Positions 34,773 through 48,449 of a DNA stretch of 64,000 nucleotides are shown here, in pieces. Position 1 is the first letter of the stretch, and each line of letters begins with the position of its first letter. The stretch lies in NCBI GenBank assembly GCA_963669155.1, contig OZ022578.1:6267999-6331998 (forward strand), in the 5' to 3' direction. Source of the DNA: Arbacia lixula (lineage: Eukaryota; Echinodermata; Echinoidea; Arbacioida; Arbaciidae). Position numbers and translations under genes: made by a program. Under the pieces are notes generated by a model. The model saw only the letters and a list, made by a program, of their open reading frames with translations, was not told where the DNA came from and did not search any database.

Positions 34773-35279
34773 CATGTATATAATCTTATAGATCTTATAG
34801 GCTTCCTTATGACATCCTAGTAGAAATTTAAAGTACCTGAAGATTAAGAACTCTTATGCAAGTTTTTCCACCTGTACATTTCCAGATGAAATCAGGTGTT
34901 TGATAAGGTCTGGACTTGCTTTGTTATATAGAGGGCTTTACAGAGTATTTGATCGTAGTAGGTGCATCAAAATAGAATGTCCAGTGACTCCATGCTGTGC
35001 CCTGTCCTGTGCCATCTATGCCTATAAGATGAAGAGGGAGAGACCTGAGAGTATGGCATTACCTTAAATCAGTGCTAGCTGTGGCCTGATTGATTCAACT
35101 CGGATATGGAGACAGGTCAGGGCTAGAGCATGTCATTGACTGGAAATGGAAAAATACCCCTTTTAGAAATTCCTTATTAGGGGTTTAGTGTTAGGCTATT
35201 AAGGCAGGGGAGGAAATAAGATGCACACAGTGAAGAACATGCCATATTTGTACCTCCAACACATGGGTCTCACGTTTCT

Positions 35280-35720
35280 GGATCCTCTTCTAGTTCTACT
35301 CTTCACCACTCTTCTTCCACTTTCTCTATTTTTCTTTTATTTCCTTGGCTGCCCTTTCATCTCCTTTCATTTGATTTCTTCTCTCCTCTTCTATCATCTT
35401 TTTTTCTGTAACCTTTCCTCTCTTCTCTACCTCTCTCTTTTCTTCTGTCATCTGCTTCCCCCCTCATGTATTCGTTTCTTTCTATCTCTCACAATTTTTT
35501 TAACTGTCCTCTCTTTTCTTCCTCTTCCTGTCTATTCTACCTGCTCTCTCACTACACTCTATTTCTCCTTATCTCTTTTCTATCTCTCTCTTTTGTCTAC
35601 CTGTCTCTCTTCTCATCCACCTCTTGTGCTCCCCCCCCCCCCCACCTCTCTTTCTCCACCCCATCTCTTAATGTGCCTCTCACCTTCTCTATCACTCATC
35701 CCTTCCTATCCTCTCCTCCA
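35280..35720. repeat. Pyrimidine-rich low-complexity stretch
   Basis: Irregular CT-rich sequence with a short C run at 35631-35642. Leu/Ser-rich ORFs here are composition artefacts. Confidence 0.8.
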
Positions 35721-36792
35721 ATTCTATGAAAGCAGAATGTCCCATTAAATAATTACTTCCACAAACACCCAATGTACCCTCAACAGCCTCAAGTTTATTT
35801 AGCAAAGGAGCTTCAACTTCCTCCTATGTCACAGCATATTTTGGTCTGTACACTACAGATAATAAGAAGGTTAAAAAACAAACTCCGATGATGGATAGGA
35901 TTAAAAAGAGCCCCTGTGTTTGAGGGACATGCATTGCTAAGGAACTTGCGTAATTGCAATCACAGGTTTGACCTTACCGTTGCTTACATGCATATGGCTT
36001 TGTCATGATGCAATTACTACAACAGGTTGATGTGGCATTGAGACACGCAATTACAAATACACATACAGACCAGGTGAATATCATAAATGACCTTCTAGAT
36101 TAGTTTAGGTGCAGACATGGGAATATTTTTTTGACTTCTTGAAAGTCCAAAGTGAGAGAGGAACCTGTAAATGACTGTACAAATGTGCATACATATAGGA
36201 TAGCTGTGCAACGATGGGTGTGATGTGTGATCCATCAGATCGAAACCCGCATAGACATTTGCAAATAGTGACATACAGAGTAGATTCAGATGGTCACTGA
36301 TTGCAGGTTTGACTGTGTCGCTCCTTGCATTACAGATATTCTTTTTTTGTGCGTAAAGTTCTTCATCCTTTGTGATTGAAGATACAAAAACTATCATCTA
36401 TGTTATGTATACAGGTGGTCACTGTGAAAATGGAGATGTACATGTAGCTTTGTCCCTCTGTGGAATCATATTGATAAGGTTCAACAACCCTCAGCCTCTT
36501 ATATATCAGAGCAAACTGACCCCTGAGTGATATCTATGGATACAGGAGGTTAATGCAAGGTTGAGCGCTAATCAAAATCTCTGTCATTCAACAAATTGCT
36601 CTCACTCTTGCCAAGCCCCGCTGGCAATCCACCTGATCAAAAATACTCCCAAAATGCGGTCATCAAATTAAGAATGTCTAGCAGCTTAATCCAGTGTCTA
36701 ATTCTGTATTTAATGATGGAAATTGGCGTGGCCTCAGTATGGAATGCCAAGTGGGTAGGAATATTGGAGCTTCAACCTCAATAGCACGATAA

Positions 36793-36816
36793 CCCCCCCC
36801 CCCCCCCCCCCCCCCC
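36793..36816. repeat. Homopolymer of 24 C
   Basis: Uninterrupted C run; length in the assembly may be unreliable. Confidence 0.95.
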
Positions 36817-37350
36817 ATGGCAAGGCTCCAAGAATGGCTTGGGTGCCAGGAAAACACATCACGGTTTTTGCCTGGCATAGCAGGCAGGCTGGCTGGCTGT
36901 CTGGCTTGGTGGCTAGGTCATGACAGCCATTATGTAATGATGCCCTTTCTAGTGTCACCTTTTCTATATTTAGTTCAATCATCTCCACTGTTATTGTAAT
37001 GGTTGATTCTACAAACTTTAAATTGATGGTCATAATTACAATGCACATCTAAGCCAAAGCTGTACTCTTGTACGTTCACTGTAGTTACGGTGTTATCAGA
37101 AATGAAAGGTGGGAGAAGGAGTTTCACTATTATGCTGTTAGCTTTATTCAGTACTCCCTCTATTTATTAGCTCATTATTAATGTGCTCATTTTTTTAAGT
37201 CTTGGTATTTGTAAATAGAAATATTATGTTATTTTCCTCAAAGTTATGATTGCAATGTGAGTTCTATGTTGTGAACTTTGGTAAATTTGGCTTAATGATT
37301 GTGCAAATGATTCCTCTTGAAGTAATAAGGGGTGAGTTGGTCAGTGTAGA

Positions 37351-37387
37351 GGGTGGGGATGGGGATGGGGGTGGGGGGGGGGGGAGG
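37351..37387. repeat. G-rich tract
   Basis: GGGTGGGGATGGGGATGGGG then a run of 12 or more G; G-quadruplex potential on the + strand. Confidence 0.9.
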
Positions 37388-38280
37388 TGATGGTGGTGTC
37401 TCGCTAGCTAGCCTGGTCATGAATGTCAGTCACAGAGCTGCCAAGTCTCCCTCATTTCACTGGAGACTCCCTGAAATAGACCGATATGACTGCATTGGAT
37501 GTCATCACATCACACAATCTACATGAAAATTGATAGATTATTGTCATTAGGGTGCATGCATTTGATTGACATCTCCCTGATTTCTGATGAAATTTCCCCA
37601 CATCTCCCTCATTGTTGAGTTTCAATGCTGGTTGCTCTGCAGTCATTATACAATGCCCGGATATCATAAACCATGTCTAGCATTTCTTGTTTGGATGAAC
37701 GGTAAAAAGAAGAAGGAGACAGTACTGCTCAGCCTTCTCATGACAGTCTTGAGTTAGTCACGCTGTCTCAAGGAAATCCCTGCGAATTAGGCCAAAAAGT
37801 GAGAGTGAAATTGTGGGTGGCTGAATCACAGGAGTGTAACTGATGGGTCCTTATAAGGAATGTTTGTCTATGTGCAAAGGATTGCCTGACAGCATTTCCC
37901 CAGCATGACGGTCGTAGGAAGCAGAATACAATTAAAGGCAGGGTGAGCCCTTTTGCAGGTCAGAAATGTGGTTAAATACACAGAAAATGGTAGAAAATGA
38001 TGGTTGTCAAGGCCCGGTTTAAAGCCGACAGTAAAATAAAAGAGGAAAAACTTGTTGACAAATAACACCACAAACCGACTATGACAAATCAATTAAACTT
38101 AACATTATTTTAATCAGTTACTGAAAACTCTGGATGTACATGGTATACCATTCGACATTCATGACAATCGGTATTGAGGTAAACACTCTAAACGGGAAAA
38201 AGTTCTGAAAATATCATTATGTGATTAAAAACAAATTATTTATATGGACCAGATAAACCACACACGGAAATCATACGGAA

Positions 38281-38460
38281 GAACTTTTCTCCCACCTTTA
38301 GAAGTGGACACTGTCTTTGAGCAGATTTATATTGATTGCTATATTTTGAGTGTGGTTTGGATGGGTCGTCACAAACTTATAATCTAGAGACAGGATATGT
38401 GCAATATTTATACACATCACAGCTTTTTGCAGTGCATAGTGGTGCGCTGAGACTTACAAC
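38281..38460. repeat. Diverged partial copy of the ~400-base dispersed repeat
   Basis: GAGTGTGGTTTGGATGGGTC, ACAAACTTATAATCTAGAGA and CAGTGCATAGTGG follow the order of the 13478 and 21391 copies but with more substitutions. Confidence 0.5.
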
Positions 38461-38525
38461 TATGCCTATGTAACTTACCAATGAATGCTGGCATCTGATT
38501 GGCTCTTTCAATGGTAGATACTTCT

Positions 38526-38668
38526 GGGCCCTGTTGCATACAACTTAATCATTGTGAGTAACTTTGCTACCAATGGCAATATCTATGGAAACCTTGAATC
38601 TGATCGGTTGTCAGGTGCTGTTATCGTGGTAATTACCATTAATAGCAGAGTTACAATGCAACGGAGCT
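38526..38668. mobile_element. Family B palindromic MITE
   Basis: GGGCCCTGTTGCATACAACT starts at about 38526. Interior AACTTTGCTACCAATGGCAA and TTGAATCTGATCGGTTGTCA match. The right end is eroded to TTACAATGCAACGGAGCTC. Confidence 0.85.
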
Positions 38669-40439
38669 CTGATTGTTAGCTTCAGAGACTACTGATCCTT
38701 ACACTATAAAATGGCTTCCAATTTCTTCATGGGGTCTGGTCAGGAAAGCTTGTGGTTCTTCACTTTGTGCTTGAATACTGCTGTTAGTGATGACAAGAAG
38801 CTGTTAGGGCAGATACCTTTAGAATTAAATGAATGTTTATTTTTCTTCCTGTAAACTGATTGACATGACCTTAATACATGTATTCCAATGTTGAGGATAA
38901 TACAGTGGAGCCTGAGATCAAATGCACAGTGATTGCAATCAAATGCAATGAGTTCCATACATTAACTGCAGTCTTACTGCAATAGATTACAATCAGCAGT
39001 GACGTTGCTCTCAGGCCCAACTGTACATGTACATGTATGTACATGACTGTACATCTGTGCTGCAAGACTTACTTAAGGTACATAGTGTACACATTGATAC
39101 ATTTCCTATAGAAAATTAGTCTGTGTTCATGCTCTTAATATGAAATACCACACAGTTCTCCATGATGTATACACTGGTCTCCTTGTGCCGTATTCACATC
39201 ACAAGCTATTTTTGCATTCATTAATGTGTTCATGTATGAAAGCACGCCAAACATCTCCAACCTTTCTAAATGACATGTGATGAACAGACAGACCATAAAT
39301 GGAAAAAGTGACCCAAGAACAGCATGCAAATGAAATCATTTTTCTCTTCATCTTCTTATTTTAAAGGTCTCAGTTTGTCACTATTTTGGGAAATGTGAAT
39401 GAAGATTCGCTGTAAATGGCAGGTGTGATCCACATGATGTAATCTATCTGAACTTTAGGAGTTTGGTTCCAGAAATACACAGCAAAATACGTTGTGCATG
39501 TTATCTCATGCTGTACATGTATGTCGCATTTTATGCAGAGTCATACACAGTCCAGACTTGAGAGAGAGCGTGTAGGGAGGGGAGGGGTTGTCTCTCTTTG
39601 TGGATGGGGGTTTGCTGGGGGTGGAAGGAAGGGGGAGGGGATTTGTGTTTACATTCGCCGTAATCTAATTACCCTGGTAACCTTCGTTTTTGATAATCTA
39701 CAAGCATGACTCAATCCTTTCGGGATCGTGATTATAATCTCAACGATACGTTACAGTATCCTTCATGTGCTGTGACTTAAGTCATTAACATTATTTGTCA
39801 TTGGAGGTGTCGGGTTTAAATCACCCCGTCTGCTTGTTATGACGCTTCTATATTATGACATTCACATTCTATACAGGAACAGCAGTTAACTCACATGAAA
39901 AACTAGAGTTCATTGTGATTGTGTGCCACTGACCCTGTCACTACAGTTATGTCACCCTCTTTCTGGGCTCATCTTTCATCTCCAACTTCTAACAGACATA
40001 TCAGCCGGTTAATCTATCGACAAGAGTACATCGATGCTAAAAAAAAAAAAAAGCAGCACCATCACGGACATATGCCAGAGACAGATTACACACTTGATAT
40101 AGAGACAGTTATGTAGAGTGTGGATTCAGTAATGTGATATACATGTATACACTGACAGAATTGTAGTTATATCAACTATGAAGGAAATCTAACCCAGTAA
40201 GAATTCATACTATTGTGCATACAAACAATGAATTTTTAATTGCATAAATGCATGTCATGCTATGTAAAGGATCTTGTTGATTGCTGTGTTCTACCTGGTT
40301 CAAGTTTACAGTCAGTTCCACATGCTACTGTAGATGTGTAGATCTTCATATATACCATTTCAGAACAATGTGCATTTACTAGACATGTCTAATGTTAAGC
40401 TGTGCTTTCTTATTTTCCATGCCCTGTTTTGCTCTGTAG

Positions 40440-40518
40440 AGAATATAAAGGACTTCTGGACGACAGATGAGAAGTGGTATTCAACCTTAGATAGCACCAA
40501 GTGGCTTCAAACGATAGG
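40440..40518 (+). CDS. MTMR10: Exon 7: phosphatase-like domain
   Basis: Encodes residues 299-324 and two bases of 325: ENIKDFWTTDEKWYSTLDST then KWLQTI. The EKW-xxSLxxTxWL pattern matches MTMR10 just upstream of the degenerate catalytic loop. The acceptor is TTTTGCTCTGTAG and the donor ATAGG|GTGAGT. It enters in phase 1 and leaves in phase 2. Confidence 0.94.
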
Positions 40519-40615
40519 GTGAGTATCTGCTTTTCCGTCCCTTTAGAATGGGGTATTGTATGAATGGTGTTTGATCATCTGATTTATTTCAACTTTCCTG
40601 AGCTCTCTCCCTTTG

Positions 40616-40629
40616 ATTTCTCTCTCTCA

Positions 40630-40671
<42 letters not shown>

Positions 40672-40731
40672 CGCTCTTTCTCTCTCTCTCTCTCACTCTC
40701 TCTCTCTCCCTCTCTCTCTCTCTCTCCCCCC

Positions 40732-40763
<32 letters not shown>

Positions 40764-40853
40764 TTTACTATTTCTTTCAGTGTCATTCTCTTTCTCTCTC
40801 TCCCTTTGTTTTATCTCTCTCCCACTCTCTCTCTCTCCCCTCTCTCTCCCCCA

Positions 40854-40894
<41 letters not shown>

Positions 40895-40966
40895 CCAATC
40901 TTACTATTTCTTTCAGTATCATTCTCTTTCTCTCTCTCCCTTTGTTTTATCTCTCTCCCACTCTCT

Positions 40967-41015
<49 letters not shown>

Positions 41016-41065
41016 AATCTTACTATTTCTTTCAGCACCATTCTCTTTCACTCTCTACCTTAGTT
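40616..41065. repeat. (CT)n array with three higher-order units carrying TTTCTTTCAG
   Basis: Between CT runs there are three copies of ACTATTTCTTTCAG followed by CATTCTCTTTC, with AG ending at 40780, 40916 and 41035. CTCCCTTTGTTTTATCTCTC is shared by two units. Each copy looks like a 3' splice site. Ser/Leu-rich ORFs over the array are not genes. Confidence 0.9.
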
Positions 41066-43080
41066 TCAGCTCACAATGCTCCCATTACCATCACGAACCA
41101 CACCTCCATCCCTACTTATTTCTCAAATCTTCTCCCCAACATGGGGAAGAGGGGGTGTTAGCAGCATGAGATGGATGTACATGTAGTATACCATGCCCTC
41201 CGTCAGACATAACCTTTCTTTCAGGCTGTTCAACATTTATATTCCAAACCTTACAATCACAGGTATATCAAAGATTACAATTAGGACTGGCAGAAGTAGA
41301 CTTATAGCTCTTCAGTTCTTCTCTAGACAGGGAGAAGAGAATTTATTTATTGATTTATTCCGTGTGCTTTTACTGGGCTGGCCCCGTCAGTGAGCAAAGC
41401 ACTGTTCTTCACGGGGGCCGTGGGCACATCAAACAACAAAGATAACATAGACAGTCATGTCAACAATATGATAATTAGATATAACATTTACATAATGTAA
41501 GGGTCACATTATCATTCCCGTAATGGTCTTGCCCTAATTTGTCTATTAAAGGAATCGTCCCGAAAAGATGACAAATTGATGACAAAGATGAGAATTATTG
41601 TTACTGTGAGTATTAGACCAGAATAGACCTGTGTGATAATTTGGGTGAGACATGTCCCACAGCCTGTGAGCAAGGCTATTCAGAGAACGTAACAGGTTGA
41701 GGGCGGATCAAGCCGGATGAGACGAGGTGTTTGAAGATATGACAGAGAGCATGGCAGCGGAAGCTGTCTTTTATCGATACAGTATATAAAGCTGGTCTTT
41801 GAAAATTGTGTTCCGTGTGTACTTGTAATGCTTTAATGCCTTGAGGCATCAAAACAATCCATTCCGTGCTAGCAGTCAGATCCAGAAAAAGTTTATGTGG
41901 ATAGGAAGACCAAGCGTCCTTTAAATACATTCTACTTTTTACCTAAACGGAACAACTACTTATTTTCTCTATCTAATCTAGATAATTTTTTTCTGTCCTG
42001 TGGGCCATTTTGGCACATTGCTGTTTTTGAAAATATTACACGTACATGTGCGATAATGTGTCCCTTTAACAAAATTCATGAAACCTGGCATGGATTAGCA
42101 ATTTACCCTACGATGACATGCATGAAATCTGACAGTCGAAGAGTCAGAAAAGTTGAAAAACACCCTGTTTTATAGCAAACATGATCTGCATTCATAGACC
42201 ACATTGTATCATTCGGTATATCATTCAGCAGTGCACTGTTCTCAATTCATCACTGTGGTGTCGTGAGCCGGGATGTGCGCCATTGTGGTCTCAGAGCTTT
42301 AGGCTACATGGAACGTTGAGTTAATGATCAACTTAATAATTCTGCTCAAAATCAGTTTCTAGTTCTGATATTGTGAGTGAAGCTCTTATACAGTATTGTC
42401 TTCCATTTTCTGTGGTATTCACATAATTTGATTATTTGACCTGCAAAATGGCTACTTTCCCTGTAATATACATAGATTCAAGTGTTAACAATAATCTCAT
42501 TTGGTTGTCATTTGGTGAGAAATTTAAGTCTAAAATGTGTGACAAATCAAACAGTATGTTATAAAATGATAGAATGTTGCTCAATGGATATTTATATCAT
42601 TCAGTTCATAATATTTTCTTTGATTGCCTCAGCAACTCACAGTATACGACACATTTTGAAAGTTGTATGTAATCTAGTATCTTTGTTTTTAACGTTGCTG
42701 GCACGTACAAGTTTGTGGGATGCTGTCCCTGAAGATGGCCCCCGATGAATTATATTTTGGGGTAAATTGAGAAGAACTCCCCGCTGGCTGCGAAGAGAGA
42801 GTGGTCTTGTCCTGTCGATTAGCTGTTTCCTGGACGGAGAGTTTGACATTTGGAGCAGACGTGCTTTCTGGTTTAAGGCAGGGCCATGTTTGGAATTATT
42901 TAAAAGATAATCCTTGACATTGCCCTGATCTGAGGATGTGTGTTGGTCAGATGAGCTCTTTGGGTATTCACTGTACTATTAAAAAAAAATTAATGTAATC
43001 ATTGGCTTGTGAACTATACTGTTATCCGAAGTACAAGAAATTGTACAATTAAGAAATTAATATATGAATATTACATGTAG

Positions 43081-43147
43081 TTAGTCAGATCTCTCCCCCC
43101 CCCCAACTGAACCTCCACCCCATCATACCTCTATGTTGCTCTCTCCC

Positions 43148-43198
<51 letters not shown>
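43081..43198. repeat. C run followed by (TC)n microsatellite
   Basis: Ten C at 43095-43104, then about 25 TC units at 43150-43196. Confidence 0.9.
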
Positions 43199-44286
43199 AC
43201 CTTGTTGTTTCTCCCCTCTTTCAAGATGTTTAAGCTTTGAAATTCATTTTGAATTAATACCTACAATCTGAACCATGATCTTTCCTTTTAGTACTATAAA
43301 ACTCGTAATCAATCACGAATTGAATATCACCACGAATGTAAAGCAAGCCTGCTGTCTCCAGCAGGGTAGATGCGCAGATCTATTTGGAATTCCGGAGTTA
43401 CTAGTCCTGGGATTCAACCCGTGCATGTGTTGCATGCTGTGATGCCTTGCACAGCCATCAGCTGTTTTGTAGCAATGCTTTGTTTAGGGCTTTGTTAATG
43501 ATTTAAATGGGTGGATATTTTTGTTGTGACAAGTATATAGCATCCCGTGAATATGTTGTAGGTGTGCTGTGCCACAAAATGTCCTAGCGCAAAAATTACT
43601 GGTTTTGGAGTACTGTATATTGACACAAGTATGTGCATTGCACAGCAGCTAGTCTGTGCTGCGCTAGTCAGTCTGCATTCCAGCTGATTCAATTATAAGT
43701 GAAATTCCATCGAAGAGTCTAAAATTGCATATTGATGATAGCGTCCTATGATTGATTTAATGAGAACTGTCTCTAAATAAATGGCTCTTTGCCAAAATGT
43801 TTGAAAGGAAAAGGCTGATGTTTAGATACCATGAAAGTACCTGCATAAATGATATATGATTTGCAATAAACATTGAGTTTGTTTTTTTAAAGGAAAACTT
43901 TTTTTTTTGCATTTTCATGTATATTGCTGATGAATATTATGACGCATGATTTATAGAATACATAAAAGAAGGTCATGTTGTTTTCATTAAGGTCTAGGGG
44001 GTGATGATTCTGCTTGTAAATATTTTCATCCGTTTTGTGCCAGGTGCAAAAATCATTCCTTGTCCAGAGGCGATGATGGCAAACCTCAATAAAAAGTGTG
44101 TGGTCAAATGAGAATTATGATGCAGCTGTTAATCCTCTTTAATGACCCATGGATTAGCAGGACAGCAAGCTTCATCTTCAGACTGGGCATGAATCTAAGC
44201 GTCTTCACTGGGAGTTGACTACTTGAGACATTGAGAGTTAACATGACCCTTCCTTCATGACCGTATGGAGGAGCGTCTCTGTCATT

Positions 44287-44843
44287 CTTAAAGGGTTACT
44301 AAATTAGAAAAATAAGTTCCCACTATAAATCTGTCTAAAATTATCCACTAAAAACAAATTTCACATTTGTTTGCCGCAATAAAGTCTCATTTTGACAAAA
44401 ATTTGAAAAAGCGCATGCCTCCAGTGACGTCAGAGAAGTCAAAATGCCATAAATGCCAACAGCTTGAATAAAATATTTTATTCATGCAGTTCAAACAATA
44501 CGTTACCAGTGGGAACCCCAAAGCTTTGTCTGAGTAGCAACAACTAATAGATTCAAAGTGCATTCCATCCATTGAATCTGAATGACAAGAAACAGGTGAA
44601 TGCAATAACGCGTTACTACGCAGTTCGGGGGAAAGTTGTGAATACATTACGAAAATGGTCTATTGTCGTCTTCCATACAATCTATGGCATTTTGACTTCT
44701 CTGGCATCACTGGAGGCATGCGTTTTTTCAAATTTTCGTCAAAGTGAGACTGTATTGCGGCAAACGAATGTGAAATTTGTTTTTAGTGGATAATTTTACA
44801 TAGATTAGTGGGAACTTATTTTTCTTATTTAGTAACCCTTTAA
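44287..44843. mobile_element. Large foldback element with ~130-base inverted ends
   Basis: The left arm reads GGGTTACTAAATTAGAAAAA, TAAGTTCCCACTA, ATTATCCACTAAAAACAAAT and TTCACATTTGTTTGCCGCAA. The right arm is its reverse complement, ending TTCTTATTTAGTAACCC. The inverted similarity continues inward past GCGCATGCCTCCAGTGA and AAGTCAAAATGCCATA. The 86-codon minus-strand ORF inside it probably reflects the repeat rather than a gene. Confidence 0.88.
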
Positions 44844-45420
44844 TTCTCTATGCAACATTGAGGCATGTCTGCCCCTATCAGACACACAGGTCATATGCAG
44901 AAGCAGTTTTGTCAGGCAAAGAAGGAGTTAACAATGGTGCTTTGTTTCCTTCTGGCTATTGTTCATTCGTCTAGCCATAGGATTAACCTCATTTCCAAAT
45001 TCATGATTTTTTGTTATTTTTTTTTTTTGGGGGGGGGGAGGGGGGAGGTTGTTTTTAAGAATATCTGCTACCTGTGGAGCTCATTCAGACAACTGTTTCA
45101 TGCAGACACAAGGCCGGGAAGTGATCAATTTCGAGGGTGATCCCGGTGGATTATAGACAGGTCAAGTGCCTGGACCGAAGTTTATGTTCTGATGAAGGAT
45201 TTTAATTCATGGGTTAAATTATGGGATGTTACGGTGATAAGTCCTGGTCACTCTGTACTGACTCGAACAATAGTGAATATGTGCGCACCGTACATGCGTC
45301 TTCGTGTGGAAGAATTTGTGATATGGCAATGCAGAATCAATACGTCCACTGTAAAGGTGTACAATAAATGGATTATAATGATTGTAAAAGAGACAGACAG
45401 AATAAGGGGAGAAGTGCATG

Positions 45421-45442
45421 TGAGAGAGAGAGAGAGATAGAT

Positions 45443-45504
<62 letters not shown>

Positions 45505-45652
45505 GGACACGGAGAACAAGGGAGAGAGCCAGATAGATAGCAAGCGGATGTGCGGGAGAGAGAAAGAGTGGGCGAGGGAGGGATAGCAAGAGAGAGAGAG
45601 AGAGATAGAGACAGAGACCTGGATATAGAGTGACAGAGAGAGAAAGAAAGAT
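45421..45652. repeat. (GA)n array with imperfect purine flank
   Basis: GA runs at 45423-45502 and 45588-45605, with GATA interruptions. Confidence 0.95.
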
Positions 45653-46334
45653 GTTCACAAATGTGTTAGAAACATACAAATATTCCTATGTGAGGTTGTA
45701 AAAGCTTTAAATACCAACAAAAAGGAGAGACAATAAAGCTTAATGAAAATTGTTGAATAAGATCACTATCATTCTGCCTTGTTGCAATGCCAGGCAAGCT
45801 TGCACGCTTCAACCATGCCAGACACGATATCTGTCATCCCCGTGCCGATCCCCTCACCTGAATTCTTGGATAAACACAGCTCATGCACATCCTGATGACT
45901 GTGCGGATGAATATATCTATGATTTGGAGAGCGTGTAGCCTGGAAGTAATCAATATTTTGGTATGAACACCCCTGTAGGGGAGGAACTAAGCACCTAAGC
46001 TGCTCTCATAATTCCTTGTTCCTGTTTTAGTTCCTCCCCAAACCCCATCATTTGCAGGGCTGATGTGTGTGTGTTTATATTGACTTGTGGCGTTTGTAGG
46101 AAGTCACCTCCTTACATAAATGAAAGATGATTTCAGTATTGCTCATGTCAATATTTTCTTATATCAAATTTCATATCCTTGCTCTGATATACTAGGAGTG
46201 CTATTTGCTGTCACCAACTATCATTGATACATACATTTGTGTGTGTGTGTTTTCTATGTATCATTTGGTACAAGGACTTAATTCAAATCTCCTCCATATT
46301 CCTCTTGTTTTCTTGTTTTACTCTATAACTCTAG

Positions 46335-46405
46335 AACATGCCTAGCTCTCGCCAAACAAGCAGCAGACCTCATCTACCTCGCAGAAAAGACAGTTGTCAT
46401 CAAAG
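46335..46405 (+). CDS. MTMR10: Exon 8: segment leading into the catalytic-loop position
   Basis: Encodes residues 325-348 and one base of 349: TCLALAKQAADLIYLAEKTV then VIK. It corresponds to the helix and beta strand (human 'FLKHSAELVYMLE..LSVVLQ') that precede the P-loop in active myotubularins. The acceptor is ATAACTCTAG and the donor ATCAAAG|GTGAGC. Codon 349, the position of the catalytic Cys in active enzymes, is split over this junction as G|AG (Glu). Confidence 0.93.
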
Positions 46406-47944
46406 GTGAGCTTCTCTCTTCCATTTTCCTTTTTTGATCCCATGCTTTTCTCAAGACCATAGATAAACATGCACAAATAGCTCATCTGAATAGAGCCAAA
46501 AGTACAAATATAAGAACTCTTTATGACTGCCCCATTACAAGGTAGTACACATAAGCTGTATTGCCTTGATAATGAAAACTATATCATTGCTGCTTTTTAG
46601 ATAATAATTTTCCCCACAGTATATCATTACATTTACAAATTCTGCTACAAAGAATCAATATAGTAAAAACAGGAAGTCAGTGTTTGTAGTTTTAACATGA
46701 AATGGAAATGTTACAACAAACATCTGTTTATTCAAACCCTGTAGTCATAATAATTTTATCCCATTTGTGTGTTGATGAAATGGAAGACAGAACTGAGCTC
46801 AGAATAAATATCTAATCCCTCAACTAAGGCTATGTATGCATTATAAAGCAGGCTTCATGAGATTTGTTAGTGCAAGTGAAATTGAAAACTGTCGTCTCTG
46901 TGTCATTGCCCTGTGATGAAAGCAGACAAAGAGGGCACATATTTCAGATGAAAAACTCTAGAAGTGCATCCCCTTCCATCAGTATGGCAGACGGTAATTG
47001 AAACTGTGTTATACGATCTTACAAACCCAAAGGAAATGGAAATTAGATCTTGTGTACTTTCCCTGGCAATGACGTCAATTTGACATGAATATTATTTAGA
47101 AAATTATAGAAAACTTGATTCATATCAAGTTACCTATGGTCTTGTGTCAGAATATGATTTAATAGATTATTGTTTCAGAATATAAATATATTATGGGGGA
47201 AGGCTGTAAAAAGGGACAGTATGCAAGGGGCCCTTAAATACTGACATGGTGGTAACCTTAGCAACGTACCTCTCCTAATAACAAGATGATTTGAAGGGGT
47301 TTTACTGTGGTCTAGCAGTGGAGCTAGCTGATACCAGTGTGTAAGACCTCTATCATCTCAGGGGCTTGTACATGTTCACGTATGCAGATTATCTGTATGC
47401 AACTTCAAATTGGTGATCTTCCCATGAAACAATAGAAGAGAGTTGAAGCAACGGGAATTGAGTTTTATCTTTAAACAAATCATGCCTTTGCATTTTATGT
47501 GTACAGATTCCAATTTTTATTCAAATTTAAATTTTAAAGTTGTTTAAATTCAAATTATACATAGTGAAATGTTCAAAATGAATGCTTTTTTATACTAAGT
47601 TTATATTTCTTCCTGAGCCTGTTTGCTGCTCAGTGGCAGCTGTATTATTAAGGGTTGATGTAGGCCAAGATTTGATGTAAATCTGGAAATAGATGGAAGG
47701 TTGCTGGCGAGGGAATCTGATGGACTGGACAGAAATAGGCAGGATCTAGGCTATGAAAACAGACATGGGGTTGGCTCATTCCTGCTCTTCTCCTCATGAT
47801 GGGGGCCGTTTTGTAAAGCTGAGCGAGATTTAGGCTGCTTTTAGGGCGAGGTTTCCCATTTATCCTGCTGTAGGAGTAAGGCCACGCTCTGGTCCGTATC
47901 ATGGTCATGGCTCTCAGGGCATTTCCTGATTCTGTGCCGATCGC

Positions 47945-48449
<505 letters not shown>

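Larger units (their letters stand above)
33518..40439 (+). other. Intron between exons 6 and 7 (6.9 kb)
   Basis: It starts inside the minisatellite. It also contains a pyrimidine-rich stretch (35280-35720), a 24-C run, a G-rich tract (37351), a diverged 400-base repeat (38281) and a family B element (38526). 34780-35270, 35750-36780 and 38680-40430 show nothing specific. Confidence 0.75.
40519..46334 (+). other. Intron between exons 7 and 8 (5.8 kb)
   Basis: Dominated by the CT array directly after the donor (40616-41065), another CT tract (43080), a long foldback element (44287-44843) and a GA array (45421). 41340-41470 resembles a retroposon fragment but I could not define its ends. Confidence 0.75.

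Noticed and set aside
40564-41169. 201-codon Ser/Leu-rich ORF and overlapping Arg/Glu-rich minus-strand ORFs
   Set aside because: They are translations of a (CT)n array inside the intron after exon 7.
41340-41470. Possible retroposon fragment with ACGGGGGCCGTG hairpin
   Set aside because: No boundaries, target duplication or second copy in the window.
44387-44647. 86-codon minus-strand ORF
   Set aside because: It falls within the arms of a foldback element. Similar peptides may be predicted wherever this repeat occurs, with no sign of a real gene.
45978-46039. 13-bp inverted repeat GGGGAGGAACTAA / TTAGTTCCTCCCC
   Set aside because: Real, but short and isolated. No evidence for an element or functional RNA.
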